From Pseudomonas haemolytica (lineage in GTDB: Bacteria > Pseudomonadota > Gammaproteobacteria > Pseudomonadales > Pseudomonadaceae), in the NCBI RefSeq assembly GCF_009659625.1, contig NZ_VOIW01000002.1:682001-746000 (forward strand): 64,000 bases of DNA, in the 5' to 3' direction. Each line of letters starts with the position of its first letter. Positions within the stretch are counted from its first letter, which is position 1. Below the pieces are notes generated by a model that ran no database searches, had not been told where the DNA came from, and saw nothing but the letters and a program-made list of their open reading frames with translations. Of the stretch, positions 16,655-26,146 are shown in pieces. The translations under genes were made by a program, and so were the position numbers.

Positions 16655-17746
16655 TCACAGCTGGCCCAGTACCGGCGTCGTCACGCGCACATCGGCATTT
16701 TGCCCACGGTTGCGCAGCAGGTGATCCATCAGCACGATGGCCATCATAGCCTCGGCAATCGGCGTGGCACGGATGCCAACGCAGGGGTCGTGGCGGCCCT
16801 TGGTGATCACATCCACCGGGTTGCCGTGCACATCGATCGAACGGCCCGGCGTGGTAATGCTCGACGTCGCCTTGAGCGCCAGGTGCGCCACGATCGGCTG
16901 GCCGGAGGAAATACCGCCGAGGATGCCGCCCGCGTTGTTACTGAGGAAACCTTCCGGGGTCAGTTCATCGCGGTGTTCGGTACCACGTTGGGCAACACAG
17001 GCGAAACCGGCGCCGATTTCCACGCCCTTCACCGCGTTGATGCTCATCAGCGCGTGAGCCAGTTCGGCGTCGAGGCGGTCGAAGATTGGCTCGCCCAGGC
17101 CCGGTTTCACACCTTCGGCCACCACGGTGATCTTGGCGCCAACGGAGTCCTGGTCGCGGCGCAACTGGTCCATGTAGGCCTCCAGTTCCGGCACCTTGTC
17201 CGGGTCGGGGCTGAAGAAGGCGTTATCGTCGACACTGTCCCAGCTCTTGAAGGGGATTTCGATGGGGCCCAACTGGCTCATGTAGCCACGGATGACGATG
17301 CCCTGGGTGGCCAGGTATTTCTTGGCAATGGCACCGGCAGCCACGCGCATGGCGGTTTCGCGCGCCGAACTGCGGCCACCGCCGCGGTAGTCGCGCTCGC
17401 CGTATTTGTGGTGGTAGGTATAGTCGGCATGGGACGGGCGGAACAGGTCCTTGATTGCCGAGTAGTCCTTGGACTTCTGGTCGGTGTTGCGAATCAGCAG
17501 GCCGATGGCGCAGCCGGTGGTGCGACCTTCGAATACCCCGGAGAGGATTTCGACTTCGTCCGGCTCCTGACGCTGGGTAGTGTGGCGGCTGGTGCCGGGC
17601 TTGCGGCGGTCGAGGTCGCGCTGCAGGTCTTCCTGGGACAGTTCGAGGCCTGGCGGGCAGCCGTCGACAATGGCGACCAACGCCGGGCCATGGCTTTCGC
17701 CCGCGGTGGTGACAGTGAACAGCTTGCCGAAGGTATTGCCGGACAT
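16655..17746 (-). CDS. aroC: Chorismate synthase
   Basis: A 363-residue full-length chorismate synthase, which uses reduced FMN to convert 5-enolpyruvylshikimate-3-phosphate to chorismate in the cytoplasm. All three family signatures are present: GESHG near residue 17, [15 protein letters not shown] (about 125-140) and the late RPDD-region equivalent [20 protein letters not shown]. Start [10 protein letters not shown] is canonical. Chorismate is the substrate of the anthranilate synthase-like pair 10 kb away, but the two loci are unrelated by position. Confidence 0.97.
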   Translation of the reverse strand: MSGNTFGKLFTVTTAGESHGPALVAIVDGCPPGLELSQEDLQRDLDRRKPGTSRHTTQRQEPDEVEILSGVFEGRTTGCAIGLLIRNTDQKSKDYSAIKDLFRPSHADYTYHHKYGERDYRGGGRSSARETAMRVAAGAIAKKYLATQGIVIRGYMSQLGPIEIPFKSWDSVDDNAFFSPDPDKVPELEAYMDQLRRDQDSVGAKITVVAEGVKPGLGEPIFDRLDAELAHALMSINAVKGVEIGAGFACVAQRGTEHRDELTPEGFLSNNAGGILGGISSGQPIVAHLALKATSSITTPGRSIDVHGNPVDVITKGRHDPCVGIRATPIAEAMMAIVLMDHLLRNRGQNADVRVTTPVLGQL

Positions 17747-17889
17747 GCAGGGCGCTCCGTGAAATCAGTTGAATCAAGTCAACCGTAATAACTTAAGGCG
17801 GCCAGTATACGCAGGCTAACCGACTAGTTCATCCTCGAAACCTTACCGGTAGACGTTGGTCCAACCGGCACCTCACTGATGATGGCGCT

Positions 17890-18852
17890 ATGATGCTGCG
17901 AGCTTTACTGTTCACCCTCACCCTGTTTACCGCCGTGGCCCAGGCCGCCTCCCCTGTCGTACTGCAACGCCCTATCAGCCTGGACACCGGCAGCGGCGAA
18001 TTATTTGGCTCATTGCTGTTACCGCAGTCCGACAAACCGGTGCCCGTGGTGCTGATCATCGCCGGTTCCGGGCCGACCGACCGCAATGGCAACAGCGCTG
18101 ACGGCGCTCGCAATGACAGCCTCAAGCGCCTGGCCTGGGTGCTGGCCCGGCATAACATTGCCAGTGTGCGTTACGACAAGCGCGGGGTCGCTGCAAGCCT
18201 GGCCGCCACGCCGGATGAACGTAACCTCACCCTTGACGCTTATGTGTCCGACGCGGTGGCCTGGGGCAAGTTGCTCAAGGCCGACCAGCGCATGGGCCCG
18301 TTGATTGTGCTGGGCCATAGCGAAGGCGCTTTGGTGGCCGCTCTCGCCGCACCGCAACTGGCGCCGGCCGGGGTGATTTCCTTGTCCGGTAGCGCGCGCC
18401 CGGTGGACCAGGTGATTCGCCAGCAATTGGCCGATCACTTGCCCCCTGCCCTGTTGCTGCGCAGCAATCAAATCCTCGACCACCTCAAGGCCGGCCAGGT
18501 AGATGCCGACGTGCCCCGCCCGCTGGAGGGCATTTTCCGCCCAAGTGTGCAGCCTTACCTGATCAGCCTGTTTCGCGCCGACCCCTCGGCTGCCTTCGCC
18601 AAGCTGACCATGCCGGCGTTGATCATCCAGGGCACCAACGATATCCAGGTCGGCGTAGCAGATGCCCAGCAACTGAAAAAGGCCAAGCCCGACGCGCATT
18701 TGACCGTGATCGAAGGCATGAACCACGTGATGCGCATCGTGCCCAACGACGTGAAGCAGCAACTGGCGTCCTACAACGACCCGAAACTGCCCCTCGCCGC
18801 CGAACTGGGGCAGCGCATCGTCGCGTTTATCGACGGACTTCAGCCCCGTTAA
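17890..18852 (+). CDS. Secreted alpha/beta hydrolase
   Basis: A 320-residue alpha/beta hydrolase with an N-terminal Sec signal peptide (cleavage after VAQAA, about residue 20), so periplasmic or exported. The catalytic set is visible: nucleophile Ser in GHSEG, Asp in IIQGTNDIQV, His in GMNHVM. RYDKRGVAAS is the typical HGGPGS-like approach loop of this serine hydrolase group. Divergent from aroC. Esterase or peptidase substrate is not predictable. Its position next to aroC matches P. aeruginosa gene order as I recall it. Confidence 0.87.
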   Translation: MMLRALLFTLTLFTAVAQAASPVVLQRPISLDTGSGELFGSLLLPQSDKPVPVVLIIAGSGPTDRNGNSADGARNDSLKRLAWVLARHNIASVRYDKRGVAASLAATPDERNLTLDAYVSDAVAWGKLLKADQRMGPLIVLGHSEGALVAALAAPQLAPAGVISLSGSARPVDQVIRQQLADHLPPALLLRSNQILDHLKAGQVDADVPRPLEGIFRPSVQPYLISLFRADPSAAFAKLTMPALIIQGTNDIQVGVADAQQLKKAKPDAHLTVIEGMNHVMRIVPNDVKQQLASYNDPKLPLAAELGQRIVAFIDGLQPR

Positions 18853-18890
18853 GCGACTATTGGCCTCCAGTCTTGGGAAAAACGGCCGAT

Positions 18891-18934
18891 AAGCCCTGGG
18901 TCGACAGTAAAAAGACTGTCGGCTTGCAGGGCTT
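18891..18934. other. Two-stage stem-loop in the hydrolase/next-gene gap
   Basis: AAGCCCTG...CAGGGCTT encloses CGACAGT-AAAAAG-ACTGTCG, giving a 15-bp interrupted hairpin 17 bases before the start of the next gene. There is no T-run, so it is either a rho-dependent end for the hydrolase transcript or a 5'-leader structure that could affect translation downstream. Confidence 0.6.
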
Positions 18935-18951
18935 GGACAGGATCGCGCCGC

Positions 18952-19755
18952 ATGACAACCACCGAAGCAACACCCGAATCTCCCGCCGACACCCCGGCTG
19001 AACCCGAGGCCGCCGAGGCTGCGGCCCTGCCGTGGGCGGACGTACACGCCGAACATTTCAAGATGCTGCGCCTTGCCCCCCTCGCCACTGACCGGGCCAC
19101 CGGCGCGCGGCCGTTACGCTTTGTGCAGTTCGGCTATGCCGAGCGTCATGACAAACACCACAGCCTGTTGCGCATGGTCATCCAGTTACCGGGCCAGCGG
19201 GTACGCCGCGAGCAGAACCACCTGGATATCTGGGTGGATCACGATAAACACCGCGTGCACTTCGGCCCGGGCAACAGCCTGGAAATAGAGCCGGTCAACC
19301 GTGGTCTTGGCCGCTTTCTGGTCGCACAGGCCGCCGCTTGGGCGAAGAAGAAATGGTCACACTACCGCGTCGATGGCGTGGACCTGGCCAACAAGGACGC
19401 CCTCAACGAAGCCACGCGCCTGCGCCGCGATCACTTCCTGCGTATCCAGGGTTTTGATGTGGCCTACGCCGATGTGCAGCATCTCAAAGGCAATGTGCAG
19501 CCGGGCAAGGTCAGCGACGTGCTGGACAGCTGGAATACCGAGAAGGTGCAGTTCGTGGAAATCCTCGAAGCCGCGCAGATGCTGCAACAGGCCGAGCAGA
19601 ACCTGGCGGAACAGGAAGTGAAGCTGCGCAAGGAAGAGGAAAAAGTCATCAAGTTCAAGCGTGAAGACAGTGGGCTGCGCTTTACGATTACCTGTTTGGT
19701 GGCGTTTACGGTGTTTCAGGCGGGGTTGTTGATCTGGATTGCGACACACCGGTAG
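18952..19755 (+). CDS. Conserved protein with coiled coil and C-terminal membrane anchor
   Basis: A 267-residue protein: an acidic Ala/Glu/Pro-rich N-terminus (1-27), a central globular region, an alpha-helical charged coiled coil (about 200-243: AAQMLQQAEQNLAEQEVKLRKEEEK) and one C-terminal transmembrane helix (247-264, TITCLVAFTVFQAGLLIWI). The topology is that of a tail-anchored inner-membrane protein with a cytoplasmic domain. I do not recognise a function. It sits between the hydrolase and prmB, as its likely orthologue does in P. aeruginosa. Confidence 0.78.
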   Translation: MTTTEATPESPADTPAEPEAAEAAALPWADVHAEHFKMLRLAPLATDRATGARPLRFVQFGYAERHDKHHSLLRMVIQLPGQRVRREQNHLDIWVDHDKHRVHFGPGNSLEIEPVNRGLGRFLVAQAAAWAKKKWSHYRVDGVDLANKDALNEATRLRRDHFLRIQGFDVAYADVQHLKGNVQPGKVSDVLDSWNTEKVQFVEILEAAQMLQQAEQNLAEQEVKLRKEEEKVIKFKREDSGLRFTITCLVAFTVFQAGLLIWIATHR

Positions 19756-19776
19756 CAGACTGGAATGCAGTCAAAT

Positions 19777-19866
19777 TGTGGGAGGGGGCTTGCTCCCGAT
19801 GAGGGAGTATCAGTAGATGCATTGCTAACTGATACACCGCTATCGGGAGCAAGCCCCCTCCCACAT
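19777..19866. repeat. REPIN (GGGGGCTTGCTCCC type)
   Basis: Paired inverted REPs TGTGGGAGGGGGCTTGCTCC and complement around a 42-bp spacer, in the convergent gap between the anchored protein and prmB; it may serve as their transcript end. Confidence 0.92.
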
Positions 19867-19894
19867 TGGCCCAGTTTCTTCAGTTAAACCTTGG

Positions 19895-20803
19895 TTAAAC
19901 CCGGGCAGCGAAGACGGCCTGGTGTTGGCGGCACTGTTCAGCCGTAAGCATGAACACCCCATGCCCGCCGCGCTGGAAGTCCAGCCAGGCAAAGTCCACT
20001 TCCGGGTACAACGCCTCGACATGCACCTGGCTGTTGCCCACTTCGACAATCAGCAAGCCCTTCTCAGTCAGGTGATCGGCCGCTTCGGCCAGCATCCGGC
20101 GTACCAGGTTCAAGCCGTCGTCACCGCAAGCCAGGCCCAGTTCGGGCTCGTGCTGGTATTCGTCCGGCATGTCGGCGAAATCTTCGGCATCTACATACGG
20201 CGGGTTCGACACGATCAGGTCAAAACGCTGGCCCGGCAAACCATCGAAGCCGTCGCCCTGCACGGTATAAACCCGCTCGTCGACGCCATGGCGCTCGATA
20301 TTCTGATTCGCCACTTCCAGGGCTTCAAAGGACAGGTCACCCAGCACCACTTCAGCGTCCTGGAACTCATAGGCGCAAGCGATGCCGATGCAACCGGAGC
20401 CGGTGCACAGGTCAAGGATGCGAGCCGGTGGTTGGGCCAGCCAGGGTTCGAAGCGGTTTTCAATCAACTCACCAATGGGTGAACGCGGGATCAACACACG
20501 CTCATCGACAATAAACGACATGCCGCAGAACCACGCCTCTTTCAACAGGTAGGCGGTCGGTACACGCTCATGGATACGGCGATGCAGCAAGCGCTGCACA
20601 TGGGAGATTTCCTCTTCTTCCAGGTTGCAATCCAGGTAGCTGTCGGCAATTTCCCACGGCAGGTGCAACGCACCGAGCACCAATTGCCGAGCTTCGTCCC
20701 AGGCATTGTCGGTGCCATGGCCAAAAAACAGGTCTTCCCCATGGAAACGGCTGACAGCCCAACGGATGTGGTCGCGCAAAGTGCGCAGGCGAGAAGTGAT
20801 CAC
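19895..20803 (-). CDS. prmB: Ribosomal protein L3 glutamine methyltransferase
   Basis: A 302-residue SAM-dependent methyltransferase that modifies a glutamine of ribosomal protein L3. [12 protein letters not shown] is the SAM-binding motif I, VLGDLS motif II, and SNPPYVD the NPPY catalytic motif of the PrmC/HemK-PrmB family. The N-terminal helical domain (1-100) with [14 protein letters not shown] is the PrmB type, and length fits PrmB better than PrmC. It is a cytoplasmic enzyme and a single-gene unit divergent from the isochorismatase-like gene. Confidence 0.93.
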   Translation of the reverse strand: MITSRLRTLRDHIRWAVSRFHGEDLFFGHGTDNAWDEARQLVLGALHLPWEIADSYLDCNLEEEEISHVQRLLHRRIHERVPTAYLLKEAWFCGMSFIVDERVLIPRSPIGELIENRFEPWLAQPPARILDLCTGSGCIGIACAYEFQDAEVVLGDLSFEALEVANQNIERHGVDERVYTVQGDGFDGLPGQRFDLIVSNPPYVDAEDFADMPDEYQHEPELGLACGDDGLNLVRRMLAEAADHLTEKGLLIVEVGNSQVHVEALYPEVDFAWLDFQRGGHGVFMLTAEQCRQHQAVFAARV

Positions 20804-21043
20804 GGGGCAAGCTCCTGGAAAAAACGACTGGCGATTCTAACAGCCTTCACCTGTACCGACGATGTACGAAAGCCCTTGCGCCGTACGTCGGATTTCATCC
20901 AATTTGCCAGCATTGTGTTAAACAAGCCCACCTCTTGACATGGCTGCACGCCAGCAACGGCGTACCTTACGATAGTAGCGATTCACAGAAGCGCTCAGCC
21001 AGTGGACAATGTCGCAAAAGCCCCACTCACAGGAGCCCCCAGA

Positions 21044-21634
21044 ATGTCCGTTCCAAAGACGATGTTTCAACTCAGCGGTCGCGGTTACGCAGCAGCCAAC
21101 CTCAATCATGCGACCCTCGTGATCATCGACGCCCAGAAGGAATACCTCAGCGGCCCGCTCGCCCTCTCGGGCATGGACGCCGCTGTCGATAACATCAAGC
21201 AGCTAGTGACTGCAGCGCGTAACGCCGGGCGCCCGATTGTGCATGTGCGTCACCTGGGCACCGTCGGCGGCCTGTTTGACCCCCAGGGCGAGCGCGGCGA
21301 ATTCATCCCGGGCCTGGAGCCTCTGGGTGATGAAACCATCATCGGCAAACTGCTGCCCAGCGCCTTCCACGGCACCGGCCTGGAAAAACACCTGCAAGAC
21401 CTTGGCTCCCTGGACCTGATCGTCTGCGGCTTCATGAGCCACTCCAGTGTCAGCACCACCGTACGCGCGGCCAAGAACCTGGGCTTTCGCTGCACCCTGG
21501 TGGAAGATGCCTGCGCCACCCGCGACCTGCCCTACAAGGGCGGCATCCTGAGTGCCGAGCATGTGCAGCAAACCGAAATGGCCATCATGGCTGACAACTT
21601 CGCCACCCTCGCGTTGGCCAAAGATCTGATTTGA
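21044..21634 (+). CDS. Isochorismatase-fold hydrolase with Ser at the nucleophile position
   Basis: A 196-residue isochorismatase/cysteine-hydrolase-fold protein. Asp29 (VIIDAQKEY) and Lys102 (GKLLPSAF) of the usual Asp-Lys-Cys triad are present, and GFMSHSSVSTT marks the cis-peptide and nucleophile loop, where Ser135 replaces Cys. Amidases of this fold need the Cys, whereas true isochorismatases such as EntB and PhzD do not use one, so vinyl-ether chemistry or a changed nucleophile is possible. The ATG at 21044 has AGGAG; a longer start adds 14 residues without a ribosome site. Position beside prmB is conserved in Pseudomonas as I recall. Confidence 0.85.
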   Translation: MSVPKTMFQLSGRGYAAANLNHATLVIIDAQKEYLSGPLALSGMDAAVDNIKQLVTAARNAGRPIVHVRHLGTVGGLFDPQGERGEFIPGLEPLGDETIIGKLLPSAFHGTGLEKHLQDLGSLDLIVCGFMSHSSVSTTVRAAKNLGFRCTLVEDACATRDLPYKGGILSAEHVQQTEMAIMADNFATLALAKDLI

Positions 21635-21770
21635 TCATTCCTCTGATGAGCGGCGTGTTCATTGCTCCGCTCATCCGCTGAGCCCTTTCATTTGGCGCAT
21701 TTACCTCAGGTACAGGAACAACCTGTGTATCTTCCGGTCGAAGGGCCGATACCCTGGAGGAAAGGTCGGA

Positions 21771-22091
21771 ATGAAGATATCCGATGGTTTTGATGCTCGT
21801 CGCTTGCGCCCCAAGGGCCCGAGCAACTGGCGTCTGCGCCTGGTGGCCGGCATAGCCGCGTTGCTGGCGATCGTAGGTTTATTGTTGGCGGGCGCTGGTG
21901 GCGCTGGCCTGTTTGGGCATTCACCGGCACTGGGCGAGCTGAACGCCAGCCCGGGCGGCTCGGCGATCCTGTTGGTGATCGGCCTGCTGGTGGTGTGGCT
22001 GGGCGTGTGGTTATGGCGTCGCAGCCGTCGGCGGATGCGCCAGCCGTTGTCGTTGAATATCGCTTCGCACCTGATGAAAAAGCACGACTGA
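21771..22091 (+). CDS. Small two-helix membrane protein
   Basis: A 106-residue inner-membrane protein with two transmembrane helices (about 24-48, glycine-rich, and 63-82) and basic ends (RRSRRRMRQP), so both termini should be cytoplasmic. GGAAAGGTCGG upstream supplies a ribosome site. A GATGAGCGG/CCGCTCATC hairpin lies in the gap before it and may end the preceding gene. No known domain. Confidence 0.72.
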   Translation: MKISDGFDARRLRPKGPSNWRLRLVAGIAALLAIVGLLLAGAGGAGLFGHSPALGELNASPGGSAILLVIGLLVVWLGVWLWRRSRRRMRQPLSLNIASHLMKKHD

Positions 22092-22166
22092 TGGCGCTTG
22101 GATAGCGTTTCCTGCGCCCTGGCCGCCGCGATTTAGGTAAACTGCCCGCCCTTCGCGGAGGCTGAC

Positions 22167-22724
22167 ATGCAAGACGACGATTTTTCCCTGTTCAAAAACG
22201 AGTTGCGCGGCGTCAAGCCGATCAAGCACGACCGCGCTGACACCGGCAAACCCAAGACTGACCGGGCGCAGATCGCCAAACTGCGCCAGGCCGCGACCGT
22301 GCGCACCGATATCACCAACGTGGATGGCCTGTCGGATCAGTTCGTGATCGACGTCGGCCCCGAAGATGAGCTGATGTGGGCCCGCGACGGCGTGCAGGAA
22401 AGCCAGATGCGCAAGCTCAAGCTCGGCCAGGTCCCCTTCGAAGGTAGCCTGGACCTGCACGGCATGAATGTGGAGAAAGCCCGGGAAACCCTGTGGGCCT
22501 TCCTCGCCGAAGCCACCCAGTTCGAAATCCGCTGCGTGCGCGTCACCCACGGCAAGGCTGTGCGGTTGGATGGCAAGCGGCCGATGATCAAGAGCCACGT
22601 CAACACCTGGCTGCGCCAGCATGCCCAGGTGCTCGGTTTTACCTCATGCCAGGCCCGCCACGGCGGCGCCGGCGCGGTGTATGTGATGCTCAAGCGCACC
22701 ATGATGGAGGGGCGCGACGAGTAA
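22167..22724 (+). CDS. Smr-domain protein (SmrA-like endonuclease family)
   Basis: A 185-residue cytoplasmic protein with a C-terminal Smr (small MutS-related) domain: LDLHGMNVEKARETL about 95-110, then VTHGKA and the GGAGAVYVML end. The N-terminal part is charged and probably extended (DDDFSLFKNELRGVKPI), as in proteobacterial SmrA/SmrB. Family members nick DNA or cleave mRNA at stalled ribosomes; which applies here cannot be read. GGAGG upstream of the ATG. It is 78 bp before folE on the same strand. Confidence 0.88.
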   Translation: MQDDDFSLFKNELRGVKPIKHDRADTGKPKTDRAQIAKLRQAATVRTDITNVDGLSDQFVIDVGPEDELMWARDGVQESQMRKLKLGQVPFEGSLDLHGMNVEKARETLWAFLAEATQFEIRCVRVTHGKAVRLDGKRPMIKSHVNTWLRQHAQVLGFTSCQARHGGAGAVYVMLKRTMMEGRDE

Positions 22725-22802
22725 CAAGTGCCATCGTCAGGCTTGCAGCGATGTGCCCGCCACCGTAACCTTGCGCTTTGCGAAAATCCCACAGGTAGTT
22801 TC

Positions 22803-23348
22803 ATGTCCCTGGAACAGAATTACACCGCGATCCTTGGCCAACTCGGCGAGGACGTCTCCCGCGAGGGCCTGCTCGACACGCCAAAGCGTGCCGCCAAGGC
22901 GATGCAGTACCTCTGCCGCGGTTATGCACAGACGCTCGAAGAAGTCACCAATGGTGCCTTGTTCAGCTCCGACAACAGTGAAATGGTGCTGGTCAAGGAC
23001 ATCGAGTTGTATTCGTTGTGCGAGCACCACCTGCTGCCGTTTATCGGCAAGGCCCATGTCGCGTATATCCCGAGCGGCAAAGTGTTGGGCCTGTCGAAAG
23101 TCGCGCGGATTGTCGACATGTATGCGCGCCGCCTGCAGATCCAGGAAAACCTCAGCCGCCAGATCGCCGACGCCGTATTGGAAGTCACTGGCGCCCTGGG
23201 CGTGGCCGTGGTGATCGAGGCCAAGCACATGTGCATGATGATGCGCGGTGTGGAGAAACAGAACTCGTCGATGATCACCTCGGTGATGCTGGGTGAGTTC
23301 CGCGAAAACGCCGCTACCCGCAGCGAGTTTCTCAGCCTGATCAAGTAA
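22803..23348 (+). CDS. folE: GTP cyclohydrolase I
   Basis: A 181-residue type I GTP cyclohydrolase, the first step of tetrahydrofolate synthesis (GTP to dihydroneopterin triphosphate), a homodecamer in the cytoplasm. Zinc ligands Cys73 and His76 in [10 protein letters not shown] and Cys144 in KHMCMMMRG are present, as is [12 protein letters not shown] at 22803 matches family length; the longer frame is rejected. A strong terminator follows 12 bp after the stop. Pseudomonads often carry two folE copies; this may be the second. Confidence 0.95.
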   Translation: MSLEQNYTAILGQLGEDVSREGLLDTPKRAAKAMQYLCRGYAQTLEEVTNGALFSSDNSEMVLVKDIELYSLCEHHLLPFIGKAHVAYIPSGKVLGLSKVARIVDMYARRLQIQENLSRQIADAVLEVTGALGVAVVIEAKHMCMMMRGVEKQNSSMITSVMLGEFRENAATRSEFLSLIK

Positions 23349-23360
23349 ACAGGCGGCATA

Positions 23361-23391
23361 AAAAAACCGGCGTTCATCGCCGGTTTTTTTT
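23361..23391 (+). terminator. Rho-independent terminator after folE
   Basis: ACCGGCG-TTCAT-CGCCGGT hairpin followed by eight T, preceded by an A-run. Confidence 0.93.
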
Positions 23392-23449
23392 CGTGCGTAG
23401 AATTCAGGTAAGCTGCGGCCCCTTCTTCATGGGCAAGAGGTTTTCAGCC

Positions 23450-23821
23450 ATGTTCGTCAAAGCACTTCGAGTCGGCCTCGGCCACGTCATCATCGCGGGC
23501 GACTTTCTGACCCGTCCACGCAAAAAACAGCGCCCCGCCGAACAACAGGCCCAGGTAAACGCTGCGGCCAAGGACCTGACCCTGTATCAGTTCCACGCCT
23601 GCCCGTTCTGCGTGAAGACCCGTCGCACCCTGCACCGCTTGAACGTGCCGGTGGCCTTGAAGGACGCGAAGAACAACGAACAAGACCGCCAGACCCTGCT
23701 GGAGCAAGGTGGCAAGATCAAGGTGCCGTGCCTGCGCATCGAAGAGAACGGCCAGACCACCTGGATGTATGACTCCAAGGTGATCATCGATTACCTGGAC
23801 AAGCGTTTCGCTGCCATCTGA
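23450..23821 (+). CDS. Glutaredoxin-domain protein
   Basis: A 124-residue protein... the last 80 residues form a glutaredoxin fold (LTLYQFHACPFCVKTRRTLHRL, with CPFC dithiol, then KVPCLRI cis-Pro and WMYDSKVIIDYL), while the first 40 form a hydrophobic then basic leader (FVKALRVGLGHVIIAGDFLTRPRKKQR) that could anchor it to the membrane. ATG at 23450 is chosen for its position after AGAGG; ATG at 23429 is possible. Likely acts in thiol reduction or as a GST-N-like redox protein. Single-gene unit. Confidence 0.82.
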   Translation: MFVKALRVGLGHVIIAGDFLTRPRKKQRPAEQQAQVNAAAKDLTLYQFHACPFCVKTRRTLHRLNVPVALKDAKNNEQDRQTLLEQGGKIKVPCLRIEENGQTTWMYDSKVIIDYLDKRFAAI

Positions 23822-23840
23822 CAGACCTGCGCATATTCAC

Positions 23841-23866
23841 TGTGGGAGAGGGCAAGCCCCTCCCCT
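23841..23866. repeat. Single REP hairpin
   Basis: TGTGGGAGAGGGCAAGCCCCTCCC, a lone degenerate REP between convergent genes, likely acting as their terminator. Confidence 0.7.
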
Positions 23867-23880
23867 ATTTGAATGGGTGT

Positions 23881-24483
23881 TCAGTCCAGCATCGCCACAT
23901 GTTTTGGATGACTGGCGACGCGTGCCAACCACGCCTTCACCGCCGGATAGGGCGCCAGGTCAAAGCCTCCTTCATGGGCCACATGGGTGTAGGCATACAG
24001 CGCAATATCGGCAATCGAATAGGTGTCCCCCACCAGGTATGGCGTGGCTTGCAGTTGGCGCTCCATGACCTTCAAGGCCTTGTAACCGCCCTTGTGGGTG
24101 GTCTTGTATTCCTCGAGGCGATCTTGCGGCATGTTCAGGTAAAACTGGATAAACCGCGCCACCGCAATATACGGCTCATGGCTGTACTGCTCGAAAAACT
24201 GCCACTGCAATACCTGGGTGCGCAGGCGTGGTTCTGTCGGCAAGAACTCGCTGCCATCGGCGAGAAAATTGAGAATCGCATTGGATTCCCACAGGCAGGT
24301 GCCATCTTCCAGTTCCAGTACCGGAATCTTGCCGTTGGGGTTCTTGGCCAGGAATTCGGCGGTCTCGGTGTCGCCGTTGAGGATGTCGACATCGATCCAT
24401 TGATACGGAATGCCCAGTAGGTTGAGCATCAATTTGACCTTGTAGCAGTTGCCCGACTTGTAATCGCCATAAACCTTGTACAT
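23881..24483 (-). CDS. Glutathione S-transferase family protein
   Basis: A 200-residue cytosolic GST. The N-terminal thioredoxin-like domain contains KVYGDYKSGNCYKVKLML, with Ser/Asn near the catalytic position, NGKIPVLELEDG (cis-Pro) and WESNAIL for glutathione contacts. The C-terminal helical domain ends with VGDTYSIADIALYAYTHVA (N-capping box). It fits the bacterial YfcG/YghU-like or beta classes; substrate unknown. It is divergent from the purine permease with a 307-bp gap. Confidence 0.88.
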   Translation of the reverse strand: MYKVYGDYKSGNCYKVKLMLNLLGIPYQWIDVDILNGDTETAEFLAKNPNGKIPVLELEDGTCLWESNAILNFLADGSEFLPTEPRLRTQVLQWQFFEQYSHEPYIAVARFIQFYLNMPQDRLEEYKTTHKGGYKALKVMERQLQATPYLVGDTYSIADIALYAYTHVAHEGGFDLAPYPAVKAWLARVASHPKHVAMLD

Positions 24484-24650
24484 GGGGCTCCCCTTATGCC
24501 GCTGGTGCGCTCTGACCGAATACTTGCGCCGATAAGGTGCGGGTGTCGGGGGATTGTTTCAAGGAGGCAGGCAGAATAAATCCCCTCGTACTTCTGAAAT
24601 TGGCCTTTCATCCTCTTTTGCCGAACCGATCGAAAACATTATTTGCTTTA

Positions 24651-24662
24651 TTTGTATACAAA
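24651..24662. promoter_or_regulatory. TTTGTATACAAA palindrome upstream of purine permease
   Basis: A perfect 12-bp palindrome 128 bp before the permease start, in an AT-rich part of the 307-bp gap. The same TTGTATACAA core recurs at the uraH/puuE divergent promoter, so it is a candidate operator of a shared purine-responsive regulator. The rest of the gap shows no riboswitch fold. Confidence 0.6.
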
Positions 24663-24790
24663 AGCATAATTCGCTTCGTGCGAGTTCCTGACCTATTGGT
24701 CAACAAAACCCGCCAATACCTCAAAGCGCCGCTACCTACCCATGCGAACGGCGCTGGACATAACAATAAAACGCTTGAGGAGTATTTGCT

Positions 24791-26137
24791 GTGGATAGCC
24801 GAAAAACCGAAGCCCCTACGCTGGACCTCGCCACGCCACAAGGCGGTTGGCTGGAACGCCTGTTCAAACTGCGCTTGCATGGCACCACAGTGAAGACCGA
24901 GCTGATCGCCGGCCTCACCACGTTTATCACCATGGCCTACATCATCTTCGTCAACCCCAACATCATGGCTGACGCAGGCATCGATCACGGCGCGGCGTTT
25001 GTCGCCACCTGTATTGCCGCTGCGCTGGGCTGCCTGTTGATGGGCCTGTACGCCAACTGGCCGGTGGGCCTCGCGCCGGGCATGGGGCTGAACGCGTTTT
25101 TCACTTATACCGTGGTCGGTACCATGGGCTACACCTGGGAAACCGCGCTGGGCGCGGTGTTCATTTCCGGGGTGCTGTTCATGGGCCTGACGCTGTCGCG
25201 GGTGCGCGAGTGGCTGCTCAATAGCATCCCCGTAAGCCTGCGCCACGCGATGGGCGCCGGTGTCGGCTTGTTCCTCGGGGTGATCGGCCTGAAAACCGCG
25301 GGCATCATCGTCGACAGCCCGGCCACCTTGATCAAGCTCGGCTCCCTGCACGAACCGGCACCGCTGCTGGCGGCGGTGTGCTTCCTGTTGATTGCGATCC
25401 TCAGCTACCACCGGGTATTCGGCGCAATCCTGATCAGCATCATCGCCGTGACCCTCGCCGGCTGGGGCCTGGGCCTGGTGCATTACAACGGCATCCTCTC
25501 CACTCCGCCGAGCCTGGCACCGACCTGGATGGCCATGGATGTCAAGGGTGTATTCAATGTCAGCATGATTAGCGTGGTATTTGCTTTTCTTTTTGTACAC
25601 ATGTTTGATACCGCCGGTACACTGATGGGCGTGGCACAACGTGCCGGGCTGGTGAATGCCGATGGCAAGATCGATAACTTGTCACGCGCCTTGAAGGCCG
25701 ACAGTGCGTCCAGCGTGTTTGGCGCCATGGTCGGCGTGCCTCCGGTGACCAGCTATGTGGAAAGTGCCGCGGGGGTGGCCGCGGGTGGACGCACCGGGTT
25801 GACCGCCGTGACCGTGGGAATCCTTTTCGTGGCGGCAATGTTTTTCGCGCCTCTGGCCGGGATGATCCCAGCCTATGCCACCGCCGGTGCGCTGATCTAC
25901 GTGGCAATGCTGATGATGGCGAGCATGGCCCATATCAATTGGGACGAAGCCACCGACAGCATTCCGGCGATTGTCACCGCGATCATGATGCCACTGACGT
26001 TCTCGGTCGCTGACGGTATCGCCCTGGGCTTCATCACTTATGTGGCGCTCAAGGCCGGCACCGGCAAGTACCGGGAGATTTCCGTCAGCCTGTGGGTGTT
26101 GTGCGCGATTTTCATCGCGAAATTCATATTTTTGTAA
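24791..26137 (+). CDS. NCS2/AzgA-type purine permease
   Basis: A 448-residue inner-membrane permease with about 13-14 helices, of the AzgA-like group that imports adenine, guanine or hypoxanthine with protons. Typical elements are TFITMAYIIFVNPNIM, GLAPGMGLNAFFTY, FLFVHMFDTAGTLMGVA and PPVTSYVESAAGVAAGGRTGLTA (motifs containing the substrate-binding Asp and Glu). The GTG start at 24791 has GAGGAG eight bases upstream. It precedes a LysE-family gene by 9 bp. A TTGTATACAA-type site upstream links it to the urate-catabolic genes. Confidence 0.9.
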   Translation: MDSRKTEAPTLDLATPQGGWLERLFKLRLHGTTVKTELIAGLTTFITMAYIIFVNPNIMADAGIDHGAAFVATCIAAALGCLLMGLYANWPVGLAPGMGLNAFFTYTVVGTMGYTWETALGAVFISGVLFMGLTLSRVREWLLNSIPVSLRHAMGAGVGLFLGVIGLKTAGIIVDSPATLIKLGSLHEPAPLLAAVCFLLIAILSYHRVFGAILISIIAVTLAGWGLGLVHYNGILSTPPSLAPTWMAMDVKGVFNVSMISVVFAFLFVHMFDTAGTLMGVAQRAGLVNADGKIDNLSRALKADSASSVFGAMVGVPPVTSYVESAAGVAAGGRTGLTAVTVGILFVAAMFFAPLAGMIPAYATAGALIYVAMLMMASMAHINWDEATDSIPAIVTAIMMPLTFSVADGIALGFITYVALKAGTGKYREISVSLWVLCAIFIAKFIFL

Positions 26138-26146
26138 AGGGAGCAA

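Noticed and set aside
24484..24790. Purine riboswitch upstream of the purine permease
   Set aside because: No conserved three-way junction with the purine aptamer core could be found; a palindromic operator explains regulation more simply.
24608..25639. 343-residue minus-strand frame opposite the purine permease
   Set aside because: A shadow of the permease coding strand; no motif and no ribosome site.
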